The notes: generated by a model from the letters alone, not told the origin. A stretch of 64,000 nucleotides of DNA from Clostridiales bacterium (GCA_018364155.1 JAGZMM010000004.1:248001-312000); one strand, 5' to 3'. Positions 8,149 through 17,316 are shown, counted from the first letter of the stretch. Numbers and translations: made by a program.

Positions 8149-8277
8149 TTCCTTAACAAATTGGACGCATTTTCGGTAAATAATGGATATTATTTTCTAT
8201 TTTTGCGGTCTGTTGGTGCGCTATACTTATAGGAGAGGAACGCGTACTACAAATACTTATTTAAAAGGAGCGAGATC

Positions 8278-8712
8278 ATGAAGTTATTTCTCAAAAAGCG
8301 CGGCAAGAAAGGCTTTACCTTAGTAGAACTGGTCATCGTCATCGCCATTCTGGCCATCCTGGCGGCTGTCGCCATCCCCACCGTCATCGGCGTTATTAAC
8401 AGCGCCAACCAAAGCACCGACGCGGCCAACGCCCGCGCCATTGAAGCGGCGGTCAAGCTGTATGTGGCTGACCAGGAAAAACAGGGCAACGAAATCACGG
8501 ACTTTACTACCCTCACGGCAGACAACTACCAAACGGCCCTTAACGACTCCGGCATTACCTCTATGGAAATCAAACAAGGCGGTAAGGTGTTCTATTTCAA
8601 CACTACCACCGAACGCTGCACCGTGGAAGATGCAGATGCTCTTACCGGAACAAAAGTGACAGGATATGATTCGATCCTCTTTGGCGCCGGCGGAGCTGCG
8701 CCTGCCCCCTGA
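8278..8712 (+). CDS. pilA: Type IV pilin (major prepilin)
   Basis: The 144-residue prepilin has a basic 12-residue leader ending KKG, then FTLVELVIVIAILAILAAVA, with Phe +1 and Glu +5 of the mature protein. This is the class III signal cut and N-methylated by prepilin peptidase. The hydrophobic helix packs the pilus core, and the soluble domain (about residues 45-144) ends in a Gly/Ala/Pro tail, GAGGAAPAP. There is only one cysteine, so the usual C-terminal disulfide loop is absent, as in many Clostridia pilins. It has an AAAGGAG ribosome binding site and a downstream terminator that would allow more pilin mRNA than mRNA for the assembly genes that follow. Confidence 0.92.
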   Translation: MKLFLKKRGKKGFTLVELVIVIAILAILAAVAIPTVIGVINSANQSTDAANARAIEAAVKLYVADQEKQGNEITDFTTLTADNYQTALNDSGITSMEIKQGGKVFYFNTTTERCTVEDADALTGTKVTGYDSILFGAGGAAPAP

Positions 8713-8737
8713 GCCAGTTAAGAAAGTTTTCTTTCCT

Positions 8738-8776
8738 ATACAACAAAAGCCCGATATAATCGGGCTTTTGTTGTAT
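8738..8776 (+). terminator. Terminator or attenuator between pilin and assembly genes
   Basis: A 16-bp perfect inverted repeat (ATACAACAAAAGCCCG / CGGGCTTTTGTTGTAT) with a TTTTG run in the right arm lies 25 bases after the pilin stop. Partial read-through would set the ratio of pilin to assembly machinery. Confidence 0.8.
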
Positions 8777-8833
8777 GATTCCTTTCATAAGCCTCTCCCT
8801 GCTCCAATTGGTGAAACGAGGTGAACCATCGTC

Positions 8834-10474
8834 TTGAGCATCCTGCTGATTGAACTGACCCAGAAATACCTGCGCCTGATGGAGGGAACTTTTGGATTTG
8901 GAAAATTTAAACTGACCCAATCCGGAGTCTTTTATCTTCCCGAGCAGCTGCGCAAGGAGGGTCTGTTCGCAGACATATCCATCCTGATCCATTTTATCAA
9001 CGACTGCATTGCCGAGCATCATTTCCATAAATACCGGGCGATCCTTGTTTTGGAGGACGAAATCGTTGTCTCCAAGGAATTCATGCACCAGACGCCCAAG
9101 AAAAAGGCCGCCGAGTCCCTTCACGCGTTGGCAACCCTGGAAGCGGAATCGGTGTTTCACGGCAACCCCACCGAGATGACGGTGGAAACCTTCCGCTACG
9201 GCGACCGGGATTTTTTGAGTGGCGAACGCAAAAGCGTACTCTACTCCATTCCCACTCGCCTGTGCAACCGGCTTTCCCACGAATTCTCGACCAAAGGCAT
9301 TCATCTGATCAAAATTACCCCCAAGGCCCACGCATTTTTACAGGCGGTTTCCACGGCCTGCAAAAAGCCAAGCTTTCTTCACCAGTTAAAGCCGGGCGCA
9401 ACGGCTTTTTTGGACTTCAGTACCACGAAAACCACTCTCGCGCTCTTTGAAAGCGGTACGCCAGTGTACGAGCGCGAGTTTCTTGGGATATATAAGGATA
9501 TTGTAGACAACCTACGGCGCACTCTGCACGTCACTCGGGATATTGCACTGGATCTACTGACAAAAAACGGCTTTCAGGCAGAAAATCCGGAATACGAGAC
9601 CTATCCGGACGCGTACCGCCGAATTTGCCTGGTGATCGATACGCTGATGGACGAAATGATGCGTTCCGTTCGTATCGTGCTTTCCTCCCAGCGGCTGGAA
9701 CTAGGGCAGATCGTGGTTTCCGGAAAGTTGTCCTCTTTCCCCTACCTGGACGGGTACCTTGCCCGCTCTACCGACATTCCTTGTACCTCCATCGGCTCTC
9801 TGACTGGATTTCTGGCGCCGGAATTTACCATTGATTCCCGGTTGGACAGCGGAGCGGGGCTAGCGGCAGACTGCTTTGCCACGGCGGGCGCCGCCTATGA
9901 GACCAAAGGCAATGACGTGAATTTTCTGCGCGGCTTTATCGACCGTCGGCGCAACCTTACCTTCAATACCATCGCGTTCTCGGCCATTTCCCTGGTGACG
10001 CTGCTGCTCTTTTGCATAGAACCCATACTTCATGGAGTGGTACAGGGACAGGTGGAGCAGGACAACCGCACGCTGGCCACTCTCCCTTATGTGCAGACCC
10101 AGGAGAAGCTCGACGACATCGAACGGCTGGGCCGCCAGATTGCCGCCTGCGAGAAGGATAAAGAGACGCTTCCTTTTCATCAATCCTCGGCTAACGATGC
10201 GGTGACCAAGCTTCTGAGCCAGTTTTCCGCCCAGTCCACCATTACCAGCTTTCATCTCAACAATCAGCAAGGCACCATCGCCCTGTATTTTGAGACTCCC
10301 ACCTTCAACGATTACATTACATTAAAGGACGAGGTATACCAAAACGATGAATTCGACATCGCCATTCCCTTTTCCTGTACGGTGAACGACAAAACCGGGG
10401 CCGCCACCTGCCAGGTAACGCTGGCTATTGTGGATTTCGTCCCCTATGAGGCGGCGGGGGGTGGCAAAGAATGA
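8834..10474 (+). CDS. pilM: Type IV pilus assembly protein, PilM-PilN fusion
   Basis: The 546-residue protein joins two parts that are usually separate. Residues 1 to about 350 are a PilM-type actin-like ATPase domain; the phosphate-loop-like FLDFSTTKTTLALFESG (193-209) and VVSGKLSSFPYLDGYL (294-309) correspond to the actin-fold phosphate 2 and adenosine segments. Residues about 361-546 look like PilN: NFLRGFIDRRRN before a single membrane helix (about 376-398), then a coiled coil and a small periplasmic-type domain. PilM normally binds the cytoplasmic tail of PilN and links PilB to PilO. The start is a TTG at 8834 with GAGGTGA upstream. It overlaps pilO by 4 bases. Confidence 0.8.
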   Translation: MSILLIELTQKYLRLMEGTFGFGKFKLTQSGVFYLPEQLRKEGLFADISILIHFINDCIAEHHFHKYRAILVLEDEIVVSKEFMHQTPKKKAAESLHALATLEAESVFHGNPTEMTVETFRYGDRDFLSGERKSVLYSIPTRLCNRLSHEFSTKGIHLIKITPKAHAFLQAVSTACKKPSFLHQLKPGATAFLDFSTTKTTLALFESGTPVYEREFLGIYKDIVDNLRRTLHVTRDIALDLLTKNGFQAENPEYETYPDAYRRICLVIDTLMDEMMRSVRIVLSSQRLELGQIVVSGKLSSFPYLDGYLARSTDIPCTSIGSLTGFLAPEFTIDSRLDSGAGLAADCFATAGAAYETKGNDVNFLRGFIDRRRNLTFNTIAFSAISLVTLLLFCIEPILHGVVQGQVEQDNRTLATLPYVQTQEKLDDIERLGRQIAACEKDKETLPFHQSSANDAVTKLLSQFSAQSTITSFHLNNQQGTIALYFETPTFNDYITLKDEVYQNDEFDIAIPFSCTVNDKTGAATCQVTLAIVDFVPYEAAGGGKE

Positions 10475-11070
10475 AAAGGTCAAAGGTATGCTCTCCGTTT
10501 TTCCTTTTCTTTTTGATTTACGCGGCTGTATGCGCGCTGTACATCAATTTTGCCTTTCTTCCCTTACTCGACCAGACGGCCGGGTTGACCGTCCAGCACC
10601 AAGCCCTCCAGCAGAAGATTACCGATCTGGACCGCCAGATGCACAACCTCAAAGGCCTTGACCAGAAAATCGCAGACCTGAAAAATCAACTGGTGGAAAA
10701 AATGGGGCAAAATGTGATTGTCAACGGCATTATGGTCAGCAACGACGTCTACGACGCGGTAGAGGCCTACGGCATCACTCTCAAGAGCATCCACGTGGGC
10801 ACACCTTCTCCCACCAAGGTGGCATCCAACATGGAGAACGGAGACGTGATGCATTCGCTGCCCATTCAGGTGACCTTTTCGGCCAGTTACGACCAGGCGG
10901 TTGGCTTTCTACGGTATTTTGAAAACCACAAGGATGGGGCTTATTACGTCCAGTCCTTTGAAGCGGCGTCGGAGAAAAAACAGGAGAATCCCACAGGAGA
11001 GCACAATTTCAGCCTTTCCCTGTCTCTTTTCTATTTCGCGCCGGACACCACTTCTACAGGTTCCAAGTGA
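10471..11070 (+). CDS. pilO: PilO-like pilus alignment protein
   Basis: The 199-residue bitopic protein has a short basic N-terminus, a membrane helix at about 8-28, a coiled coil with heptad-like repeats (about 35-80, ending KIADLKNQLVEKM), and a C-terminal ferredoxin-like domain. This is the PilO/GspM layout. The family forms heterodimers with PilN in the inner-membrane alignment complex. The sequence is diverged, so the call rests on size, topology and position directly after PilM/N with an ATGA overlap. It is also translationally coupled to the following peptidase gene. Confidence 0.75.
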   Translation: MKRSKVCSPFFLFFLIYAAVCALYINFAFLPLLDQTAGLTVQHQALQQKITDLDRQMHNLKGLDQKIADLKNQLVEKMGQNVIVNGIMVSNDVYDAVEAYGITLKSIHVGTPSPTKVASNMENGDVMHSLPIQVTFSASYDQAVGFLRYFENHKDGAYYVQSFEAASEKKQENPTGEHNFSLSLSLFYFAPDTTSTGSK

Positions 11071-11846
11071 GTATGGGTACGGATATGACGATCATGGCGG
11101 GACTGACATGTGCAGGATTAGCGGTTTTTGGTGGTGGGCTGGGGCTTCTCCTTGTCCGGCTTTTTGACCGGATTCCAGCCGGGTGGCTGTGTGATTACGG
11201 GGAAGCGCCGGGGGACGCCCAGCTTTCTTTTCCCCGGCTTTCCAGAAAACGATATGGGCTTTTGTTCGCTCTACTGCTGGGCGCTTCCTATCCCCTTTTG
11301 TTTTTGCAGTATGGGTTTTCGCTGCCGGGCACCTTCTTTTTCTTCGGGGCGGCCCTTCCGGTTTTGCTTTTGCTGGCGGCGGCGGACGCGACCTACACCA
11401 TCCTCCCCGATCAGCTGACGGGCCTTCTCGCCCTGCTGGGACTATTCTACGGTGTCGCGTGCGGCGTGCATGCAGCAGCGACTGGATCCTTTACGGTCCT
11501 GGGCGGCCTCTCCCCTCTTTTCGGGGCGCTGGCGGCGGGCGGTGTACCGGCTGTTTTGCTGGGGATCGGTGCTCTTTTGTTCAAACGGGAAATCATGGGC
11601 TTTGGCGACGTAAAACTGATGGCGGCCATCGGGCTTTTCTGTGGGCTGAAGGGAAGCATTCTGGTGTTGCTTTTGACGGTGCTCCTTTCCGGGCTTACCT
11701 TTGCGCTTCTGATGGCGGCAGGCCGGCTCAAACGGGGTGACATGCGTCCGCTGGGCCCCTTTATTGCTGCCGCGGCATTGGCATACCTTTTCTTTTCACC
11801 GCAGCTTCACGCGCTTGCAGACCTTTATCTGTCCCTGTTTTCGTAA
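11067..11846 (+). CDS. pilD: Prepilin peptidase (A24 aspartic protease)
   Basis: The 259-residue polytopic membrane protein has about seven hydrophobic segments. The two catalytic aspartates of the A24 family are present: Asp107 in AAADATYTILPDQLTG and Asp181 in the GFGDVKLM motif. It cleaves the leader of the pilin at 8278. The N-terminal region that in classical PilD carries two CxxC pairs and the methyltransferase activity is shortened here (RLFDRIPAGWLCDYGEAP) and keeps a single cysteine, so methylation ability is doubtful. The start is a GTG at 11067 overlapping pilO by 4 bases; ATG at 11073 is an alternative. Confidence 0.88.
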   Translation: MSMGTDMTIMAGLTCAGLAVFGGGLGLLLVRLFDRIPAGWLCDYGEAPGDAQLSFPRLSRKRYGLLFALLLGASYPLLFLQYGFSLPGTFFFFGAALPVLLLLAAADATYTILPDQLTGLLALLGLFYGVACGVHAAATGSFTVLGGLSPLFGALAAGGVPAVLLGIGALLFKREIMGFGDVKLMAAIGLFCGLKGSILVLLLTVLLSGLTFALLMAAGRLKRGDMRPLGPFIAAAALAYLFFSPQLHALADLYLSLFS

Positions 11847-11879
11847 ATTCGACTTCTTTGACCTTCTTGGGAGGATACA

Positions 11880-13550
11880 ATGAAATATACAACCATGAAA
11901 CTGGGTCAGATCCTGGTGAATTCCGGCGTTCTCTCTCAACAGGCGCTGGAAAAGGCTCTGTCCGAACAAAAGGGCACCACCAAACGTCTGGGTGAAATCC
12001 TCATTGAATATAGGCATATCACCGAGCGCCAGCTTATCGATTCCCTCTCTCATCAGCTGGACATTCCCTATCTGGACCTGGATGGGATGACGGTGGACGA
12101 GAGCATCGCCGCCATCATCCCGGAAACCATGGCGCGCATCAACAGCCTGATTCCGGTCAAGCTGGAGGGAAATACTCTCACGGTGGCCATTGCCGATCCC
12201 CTTGATTACAACGTCATCCGCAATGTGGAAGTGTACACCGGACATGTGGTCAACGTCGTGATTGCGGAGAAAAAGAAAATCCTCGATCAAATTCATCAGG
12301 CCTATACCTCTCAAAAGGCCTTCGACGCGGCGAGGGAGCTGAGTAAGGACGCAGAGGAGGAGGAGCTGGAGGAGCTTCCCGAGGAGTCGGACGAGCCGAT
12401 CATCCGCTTTGTCAACAATATGATTGACCAGGCGGTTATCCTCAAGGCCAGCGACATCCACATCGAGCCCCAGGAAAAGGCGCTGCGCATTCGGTTTCGC
12501 ATCGACGGCAAGCTGACCGTTTATATGGAAACCGGGGCAGACTTGATCGCACCGGTAGTGTCCCGCATCAAGTTCATCAGCAACATGAACATCGCGGAAA
12601 AACGGGTGCCTCAGGACGGGCGCATTTCCTACAAAAGTGCAGGCAGGGATGTGGACCTGCGTATTTCCGTTTTGCCGTCGGTCTTTGGAGAAAAGGTGGT
12701 CATTCGGATCACCACCGCTCTGGGCTTGGAGATGACCAAGGAGGGCATCGGCTTTTTGCAGGAGAATCTAGAAAAGTTCAATACCCTCATCAAAAATCCC
12801 CACGGGATCATTTTGGTTTGCGGACCCACGGGTTCTGGAAAAACCACCACCCTGTACACGGCGCTGCGGGAAATCAAACGGGAGGACATTAACATCGTCA
12901 CTGTGGAAAATCCGGTGGAAATGATCATCGAAGGCATCACGCAGGTGGAGGTCAACGCCAAGGCGGGCCTTACCTTTGCGGCGGCCCTGCGCTCCATTCT
13001 GCGCCAGGACCCGGATGTGGTCATGGTGGGGGAAATCCGGGACCCGGAAACGGCGGAGATCGCCATTTCGGCGGCCATCACCGGCCATTTGGTGTTCTCA
13101 ACGCTCCACACCTTCGACGCGCCCAGTGCCATCATCCGCCTGCTGGATATGGGAGTGGTGCCCTATATGGTTTCCTCTTCCGTGGCGGGAGTCATTTCTC
13201 AGCGGCTGGTGCGCAAGCTTTGCCCTGTGTGCAAAGAAGCCTATACGGCGACGGAAAGCGACCGCAGGCTGTTAGGACGTTCCGAGGGCCAAATAAACTC
13301 CCTTTACCGGCCGGTGGGCTGCGAAAAATGCCATTTTACCGGCTACCAGGGCCGCACGGCGGTGCACGAAGTGATGATGATCGACCATGGGATCCGCCAC
13401 ATCATCAATCAAAGCAGAGGGGCGGATGAAATCCGTGAGGAGGCCCTGAAAAACGGCATGCAGACGCTGGAGGACAATGTGCGGCGGCTGGTGCTTGAAG
13501 GGAATACTTCCATTTCCGAATATGTGGAGCTGTTGTCCTTCAACGCGTAA
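11880..13550 (+). CDS. pilB: Type IV pilus extension ATPase PilB (GspE family)
   Basis: The 556-residue cytoplasmic hexameric ATPase powers pilin polymerisation. The N-terminal MshEN-type domain occupies residues 1 to about 145 (LGQILVNSGVLSQQALEKAL). Then come an acidic linker (155-172), the GspE N2 domain, and the RecA-like core. Walker A is GPTGSGKT (315-322), the Asp box is TVENPVE, Walker B lies in ILRQDPDVVMVGEIRD (373-388), and the His box is TGHLVFSTLHT. A tetracysteine zinc site (Cys448, 451, 481, 484) separates PilB from PilT. The ribosome binding site GGGAGGAT precedes the ATG. In some bacteria MshEN domains bind c-di-GMP, which would fit the HD-GYP gene at the end of this operon; whether this one does is unknown. 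Confidence 0.95.
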   Translation: MKYTTMKLGQILVNSGVLSQQALEKALSEQKGTTKRLGEILIEYRHITERQLIDSLSHQLDIPYLDLDGMTVDESIAAIIPETMARINSLIPVKLEGNTLTVAIADPLDYNVIRNVEVYTGHVVNVVIAEKKKILDQIHQAYTSQKAFDAARELSKDAEEEELEELPEESDEPIIRFVNNMIDQAVILKASDIHIEPQEKALRIRFRIDGKLTVYMETGADLIAPVVSRIKFISNMNIAEKRVPQDGRISYKSAGRDVDLRISVLPSVFGEKVVIRITTALGLEMTKEGIGFLQENLEKFNTLIKNPHGIILVCGPTGSGKTTTLYTALREIKREDINIVTVENPVEMIIEGITQVEVNAKAGLTFAAALRSILRQDPDVVMVGEIRDPETAEIAISAAITGHLVFSTLHTFDAPSAIIRLLDMGVVPYMVSSSVAGVISQRLVRKLCPVCKEAYTATESDRRLLGRSEGQINSLYRPVGCEKCHFTGYQGRTAVHEVMMIDHGIRHIINQSRGADEIREEALKNGMQTLEDNVRRLVLEGNTSISEYVELLSFNA

Positions 13551-13584
13551 GGATGACGGTATCCAAAAAAGCGAGGGTCGTTTC

Positions 13585-14673
13585 ATGCGGGAATACTTTG
13601 AAACCATTGTGCGGCAGGGTGTTTCATGCCGCGCTTCTGACATTCATTTGTCCTCCGGGAATCCACCCGCCTACCGCATCGACGGGGCGGTTGAGCCTGT
13701 TTTTGGGGAACCGGTCCTGACCCACGAAGTGGTAGAGCAGATCATGGCCGAATGCATGCCAAAGGACAAGTACGAGGAATACCGGCAAATCGGCGATGCC
13801 GACTGCGCCCTGCAGATCGAAGGATGCGGGCGGTTTCGTGTGAACCTGTTCCGCCAAATCCGGGGCGCGTGCATCGTCATGCGTATCGTCAACGAGGTAG
13901 TCCCCACCATGGCGGATTTGGGGCTTCCCTCCTCTTTGCAGCGGATTCTAGAATTAAAGGAAGGCCTGGTGCTGGTAACCGGTCCCACCGGGAGCGGCAA
14001 GTCCACCACCCTGGCCGCCATCATTCATGAGCTCAACAAATCCCGGTCCTCGCACATCATTACCATTGAGGACCCGATTGAATACGTTCATCAGCCCATC
14101 CGGTGCCTTCTCAACCAGAGAGAAGTGGGGAACGACTCGGTCAGCTACGAAAAGGCCCTGCGCGCTACCTTGCGGGAGGATCCGGACATCATCCTGGTGG
14201 GCGAAATGCGGGACCTGGAATCCATGCGCGCCGCCATCACCGCGGCGGAGACCGGCCATCTGGTCTTCTCCACCCTGCATACCATCGGCGCGGCCAACAC
14301 CATCGACCGGCTGTTGGACGTATTTCCTCCTGAACAGCAGCAGCAAATCCGCATGCAGCTCTCCACCGCGTTAAAGGCGGTCATTTCCCAGCGGCTTTTG
14401 CCGCGGGCAGGCGGAAAAGGGCGCATCGGTGCCTTCGAGATCATGTTCGTCAACTCCGCCATCTCCAACCTCATCCGGGAAAACAAAGTGGCCAACATCA
14501 ACCAGATGATCGAGACCGGTCGAAACGACGGGATGATCACGCTGGACAAATACATTGCCGAGCTGCTGCAGGCGGGAAGCATTGCTTTTGAAACCGCCCA
14601 GGAATACAGCCCTGTCCCTTTGAAGGCCCAGACCCAGCCGGGCAGCGCTGTTTCCCGGCGGTACGATTTTTAA
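13585..14673 (+). CDS. pilT: Type IV pilus retraction ATPase PilT
   Basis: The 362-residue retraction motor. Walker A GPTGSGKS is at 133-140, Walker B lies in REDPDIILVGEMRD, and the His box is TGHLVFSTLHT. The PilT signature AIRNLIRE appears as AISNLIREN near the C-terminus. No tetracysteine site is present, unlike PilB. I start at the ATG at 13585 (MREYFETIVRQGV); an earlier in-frame ATG lies inside pilB and would add 36 unrelated residues. A weak GAGGG precedes this ATG. Its presence predicts retractile pili (twitching, DNA uptake or surface sensing). Confidence 0.93.
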   Translation: MREYFETIVRQGVSCRASDIHLSSGNPPAYRIDGAVEPVFGEPVLTHEVVEQIMAECMPKDKYEEYRQIGDADCALQIEGCGRFRVNLFRQIRGACIVMRIVNEVVPTMADLGLPSSLQRILELKEGLVLVTGPTGSGKSTTLAAIIHELNKSRSSHIITIEDPIEYVHQPIRCLLNQREVGNDSVSYEKALRATLREDPDIILVGEMRDLESMRAAITAAETGHLVFSTLHTIGAANTIDRLLDVFPPEQQQQIRMQLSTALKAVISQRLLPRAGGKGRIGAFEIMFVNSAISNLIRENKVANINQMIETGRNDGMITLDKYIAELLQAGSIAFETAQEYSPVPLKAQTQPGSAVSRRYDF

Positions 14674-14713
14674 CCGATCTATAGCACCCCAAGCCTGAAT
14701 GGAGGGAGCTTTC

Positions 14714-15949
14714 TTGACCTATACGTATACGGCCGCCGGCGTGGACGGCAAACCCGTGACCGGCGAGCTTTCCGCTGCCGATAAGTCGGCTGCCATCGCC
14801 CGGCTCAAAGAACGGGACCTGATCCCCCTTTCCCTGACTGCCAAAGACAAAGGGAACAGGGGCAACGAGAGCATCTGGGAGAAGGAACTGTTCGAAGGGG
14901 ATATTTATAAGGCAAAGATTAAGAAAAAACGCATCATGGTCATGGCTCATCAGATGGCCATCATGATGCGTTCCGGTGTTTCGCTGTCGCTGGCTATGGA
15001 AGTCCTCATCGACGGGGAAAAGGATAAGAAGTTCAAGAAGATTCTCAAGGAAATCGACGAGAACCTCTATCTTGGCGTGCCTATCTCGGAATCTATGGGG
15101 CGGTTTGCCGCCTTTTCTAGCGTGGTGGTGAGTTTGGTGGCGGTGGGCGAGGTCAACGGCCGGCTGGACGAGGCCTTTGAAAGCGTAGCGCTGATTTTGG
15201 AGAAAGAAGTGACTCTTTCCTCCAAAATCCGGGGCGCGCTGGTGTATCCCGCTTTTCTTCTCTTTTTGACGCTGCTGCTCCTTCTTGTGATGAACGTCAT
15301 GGTGGTCCCCAATTTCAAGATGCTTTTTGAAAGCTTTCACGCCGAGCTTCCCATGATTACCCAGGTGGTTATGGGCTTTTCCGACTTTATTATATACCAG
15401 TGGTATTTCATTGTGGGCGTCGTGGCGGCGCTCTGGCTTACCTATGTCCTGCTCAAACGGTTTTCCCCGGCATTCTGCATGGGAGTAGATGGGGCAAAGT
15501 TCAAGGTGCCAGTCATCGGTAAGCTGCTGCTGCAATCTTACCTAGCGCGATTTTGCCGGGTTATGTCCACTCTGGTCAGCGCCGGTGTGGAAATCGTCAA
15601 TTCCCTGGAAATCGCACGGGACGTACTCCCTAACCGCAAGCTCAAAAAACACATCACCGATATGGTCGCGGACGTGAAGCTTGGCATTCCGATCAACCAG
15701 TCCATGCAAAAGTCTCCCCTCTTTGAACCGCTGATCGTCTCGATGTTCCGAGTGGGCGAAGAATCGGGTATGCTCAGCGACACCATCAGCAAACTGGCTG
15801 AACTCTATGAGTCGAAAACCGATGACACCACCAAACAACTCACCGCCATGATGGAGCCGACAATGACCATTCTAATTGCGGTGATCGTGGGCACGGTGGT
15901 AATCTCAATTGTGGTACCCATGTTCGGAATCTATAGCGTGATCGGATGA
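14714..15949 (+). CDS. pilC: Type IV pilus inner-membrane platform PilC (GspF family)
   Basis: The 411-residue platform protein has two tandem GspF domains (about 75-200 and 280-400), each with the conserved RSGVSLSLAMEVL / SAGVEIVNSLEIA helix pair. Three membrane segments are visible: VYPAFLLFLTLLLLLVMNVM, the WYFIVGVVAALWLTYVLL region, and a C-terminal helix ending VVISIVVPMFG. I choose the TTG at 14714 because GGAGGGAG lies 5-7 bases upstream and the product then begins MTYTYTAAG, as in other PilC. The ATG at 14699 overlaps that site and has none of its own. It couples PilB/PilT movement to pilin insertion. Confidence 0.93.
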   Translation: MTYTYTAAGVDGKPVTGELSAADKSAAIARLKERDLIPLSLTAKDKGNRGNESIWEKELFEGDIYKAKIKKKRIMVMAHQMAIMMRSGVSLSLAMEVLIDGEKDKKFKKILKEIDENLYLGVPISESMGRFAAFSSVVVSLVAVGEVNGRLDEAFESVALILEKEVTLSSKIRGALVYPAFLLFLTLLLLLVMNVMVVPNFKMLFESFHAELPMITQVVMGFSDFIIYQWYFIVGVVAALWLTYVLLKRFSPAFCMGVDGAKFKVPVIGKLLLQSYLARFCRVMSTLVSAGVEIVNSLEIARDVLPNRKLKKHITDMVADVKLGIPINQSMQKSPLFEPLIVSMFRVGEESGMLSDTISKLAELYESKTDDTTKQLTAMMEPTMTILIAVIVGTVVISIVVPMFGIYSVIG

Positions 15950-15974
15950 GCAAAAGACAAAAGGGGGATTGCCG

Positions 15975-17270
15975 ATGAACGAATATACCTTAAGCGATGG
16001 GCTGCGTGCCATCCAAAGGGCCTTCGATCTGGTGGATCCGCGCCTAAAGGGGCATGGGGAGCAGACCGCCTTTTTGATGTGGCGGCTGCTTGAGCGATTG
16101 GGTTGTACCCGGGCACGGATGGTTTCGCTGACCACCGCGGCTCTCTTTCACGACGTGGGCGCCTATAAAACAGATGCCGATCACTCCCTTTCGGAGTTTG
16201 AACGTCTCCACACCGCGAGCCATTGCGTCTATGGTTATCTCTACGCCCGGTTTTATTCCCCTTTTCCTTCTTTTGCTCCGGTGATCCTTTATCATCACAC
16301 GGGATATTTATACAAAAAGTATATTGATCCTAGTTTTTTAACCGATTCTCTGCTTCTAAACCTGTCCGACCGTGTCTCCTTTGTGTTTCTCACCCAGCCA
16401 AACCCGGATTTCTCCTTTTTGACGGCCTGGGCAGGCATTGAGTTTGATCCGAAGCATGTAGCCGCCTTCCTGGAGGCAGACCAGGAGGAGGGATTAGTAC
16501 AGGCACTGAAGGACGGCAGCTATCACAAAAAGATACACGCTTTCTGGCGGGAAACCATCCTGTCCCGCTCGGAGGTCATGAAGTATGCGCGGATGCTGAT
16601 GTATTCCATTGACTTTCGCAGCGAGCAGACGGTTACCCATTCCATTTCGGTCATGAGTCTGAGTAAGCTCTTATGCGGCCTGCTGGGGCTCGACCATGCA
16701 GACACCTCCATTGTGACCGCGTCTGCTATGCTCCACGACCTTGGTAAGATTACCACGCCAGTGCACATTCTCGAAAAGAAAGGGCCGCTGACCACCGAAG
16801 AAAGGAACATTATGAAAAGGCACGCGAGCGCCACCTACGAGATTCTCACCGAACTGGGCTTTGACCACATTGCGCTCATTGCCTCTTCCCACCACGAGAA
16901 GCTGGACGGGTCCGGGTATCCCAGGGGTCTCAAGGGAGATGAGATCCCTTATTATTCCCGCATTTTGGCGGTGGCGGACATTTTGAGTGCACTCATCGGT
17001 GAACGCAGCTACAAAGGGCCCATGCCCAAAAGCCAAGTGACTGCTATTCTGGGTGCAATGGCCGACCGCAACCAGCTCGATTCCATTGTCACCTCGGTGG
17101 CGCTGGAGCATTACGACCAGTTGATTACTTTTTCTGCAGAAGACTGCGCCCAAACTATGGAGGACTATCTTTCCATCAAGTCGGACTATCGGCGGTTGAT
17201 GAAACAGTTCGAAGCCATTGAGGATGCGCAGCAAGAGGCCCCTATTCCGGTATCACCGAAACGTCCATAG
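15975..17270 (+). CDS. Tandem HD / HD-GYP phosphodiesterase-like protein
   Basis: The 431-residue soluble protein is built of two HD-type domains. The second (about 210-390) is a full HD-GYP domain: HDLGK at about 254-258, HHEKLDGSGYPRGLKGDEIP around 306-325, and a following AVADILSAL. HD-GYP enzymes usually hydrolyse c-di-GMP. The first (about 1-185) repeats the pattern with FHDVG at 58-62 and YHHTGYLY, and NLSDRVSFVF in the place of the AVAD helix. It lacks the GYP residues and is probably a degenerate copy with a binding or structural role. The start is the ATG at 15975 after AAGGGGG. As the last gene of the pilus operon it probably tunes pilus activity through c-di-GMP. Confidence 0.88.
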   Translation: MNEYTLSDGLRAIQRAFDLVDPRLKGHGEQTAFLMWRLLERLGCTRARMVSLTTAALFHDVGAYKTDADHSLSEFERLHTASHCVYGYLYARFYSPFPSFAPVILYHHTGYLYKKYIDPSFLTDSLLLNLSDRVSFVFLTQPNPDFSFLTAWAGIEFDPKHVAAFLEADQEEGLVQALKDGSYHKKIHAFWRETILSRSEVMKYARMLMYSIDFRSEQTVTHSISVMSLSKLLCGLLGLDHADTSIVTASAMLHDLGKITTPVHILEKKGPLTTEERNIMKRHASATYEILTELGFDHIALIASSHHEKLDGSGYPRGLKGDEIPYYSRILAVADILSALIGERSYKGPMPKSQVTAILGAMADRNQLDSIVTSVALEHYDQLITFSAEDCAQTMEDYLSIKSDYRRLMKQFEAIEDAQQEAPIPVSPKRP

Positions 17271-17316
17271 CGTATTTTCCTTTCCTTGTAGGAAACGGCA
17301 TTTTCATCGGCTCTAT

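Noticed and set aside
8149..8277. c-di-GMP riboswitch in the pilin leader
   Set aside because: Expected from Clostridioides pilA, but the leader lacks the conserved core sequences that I would recognise.
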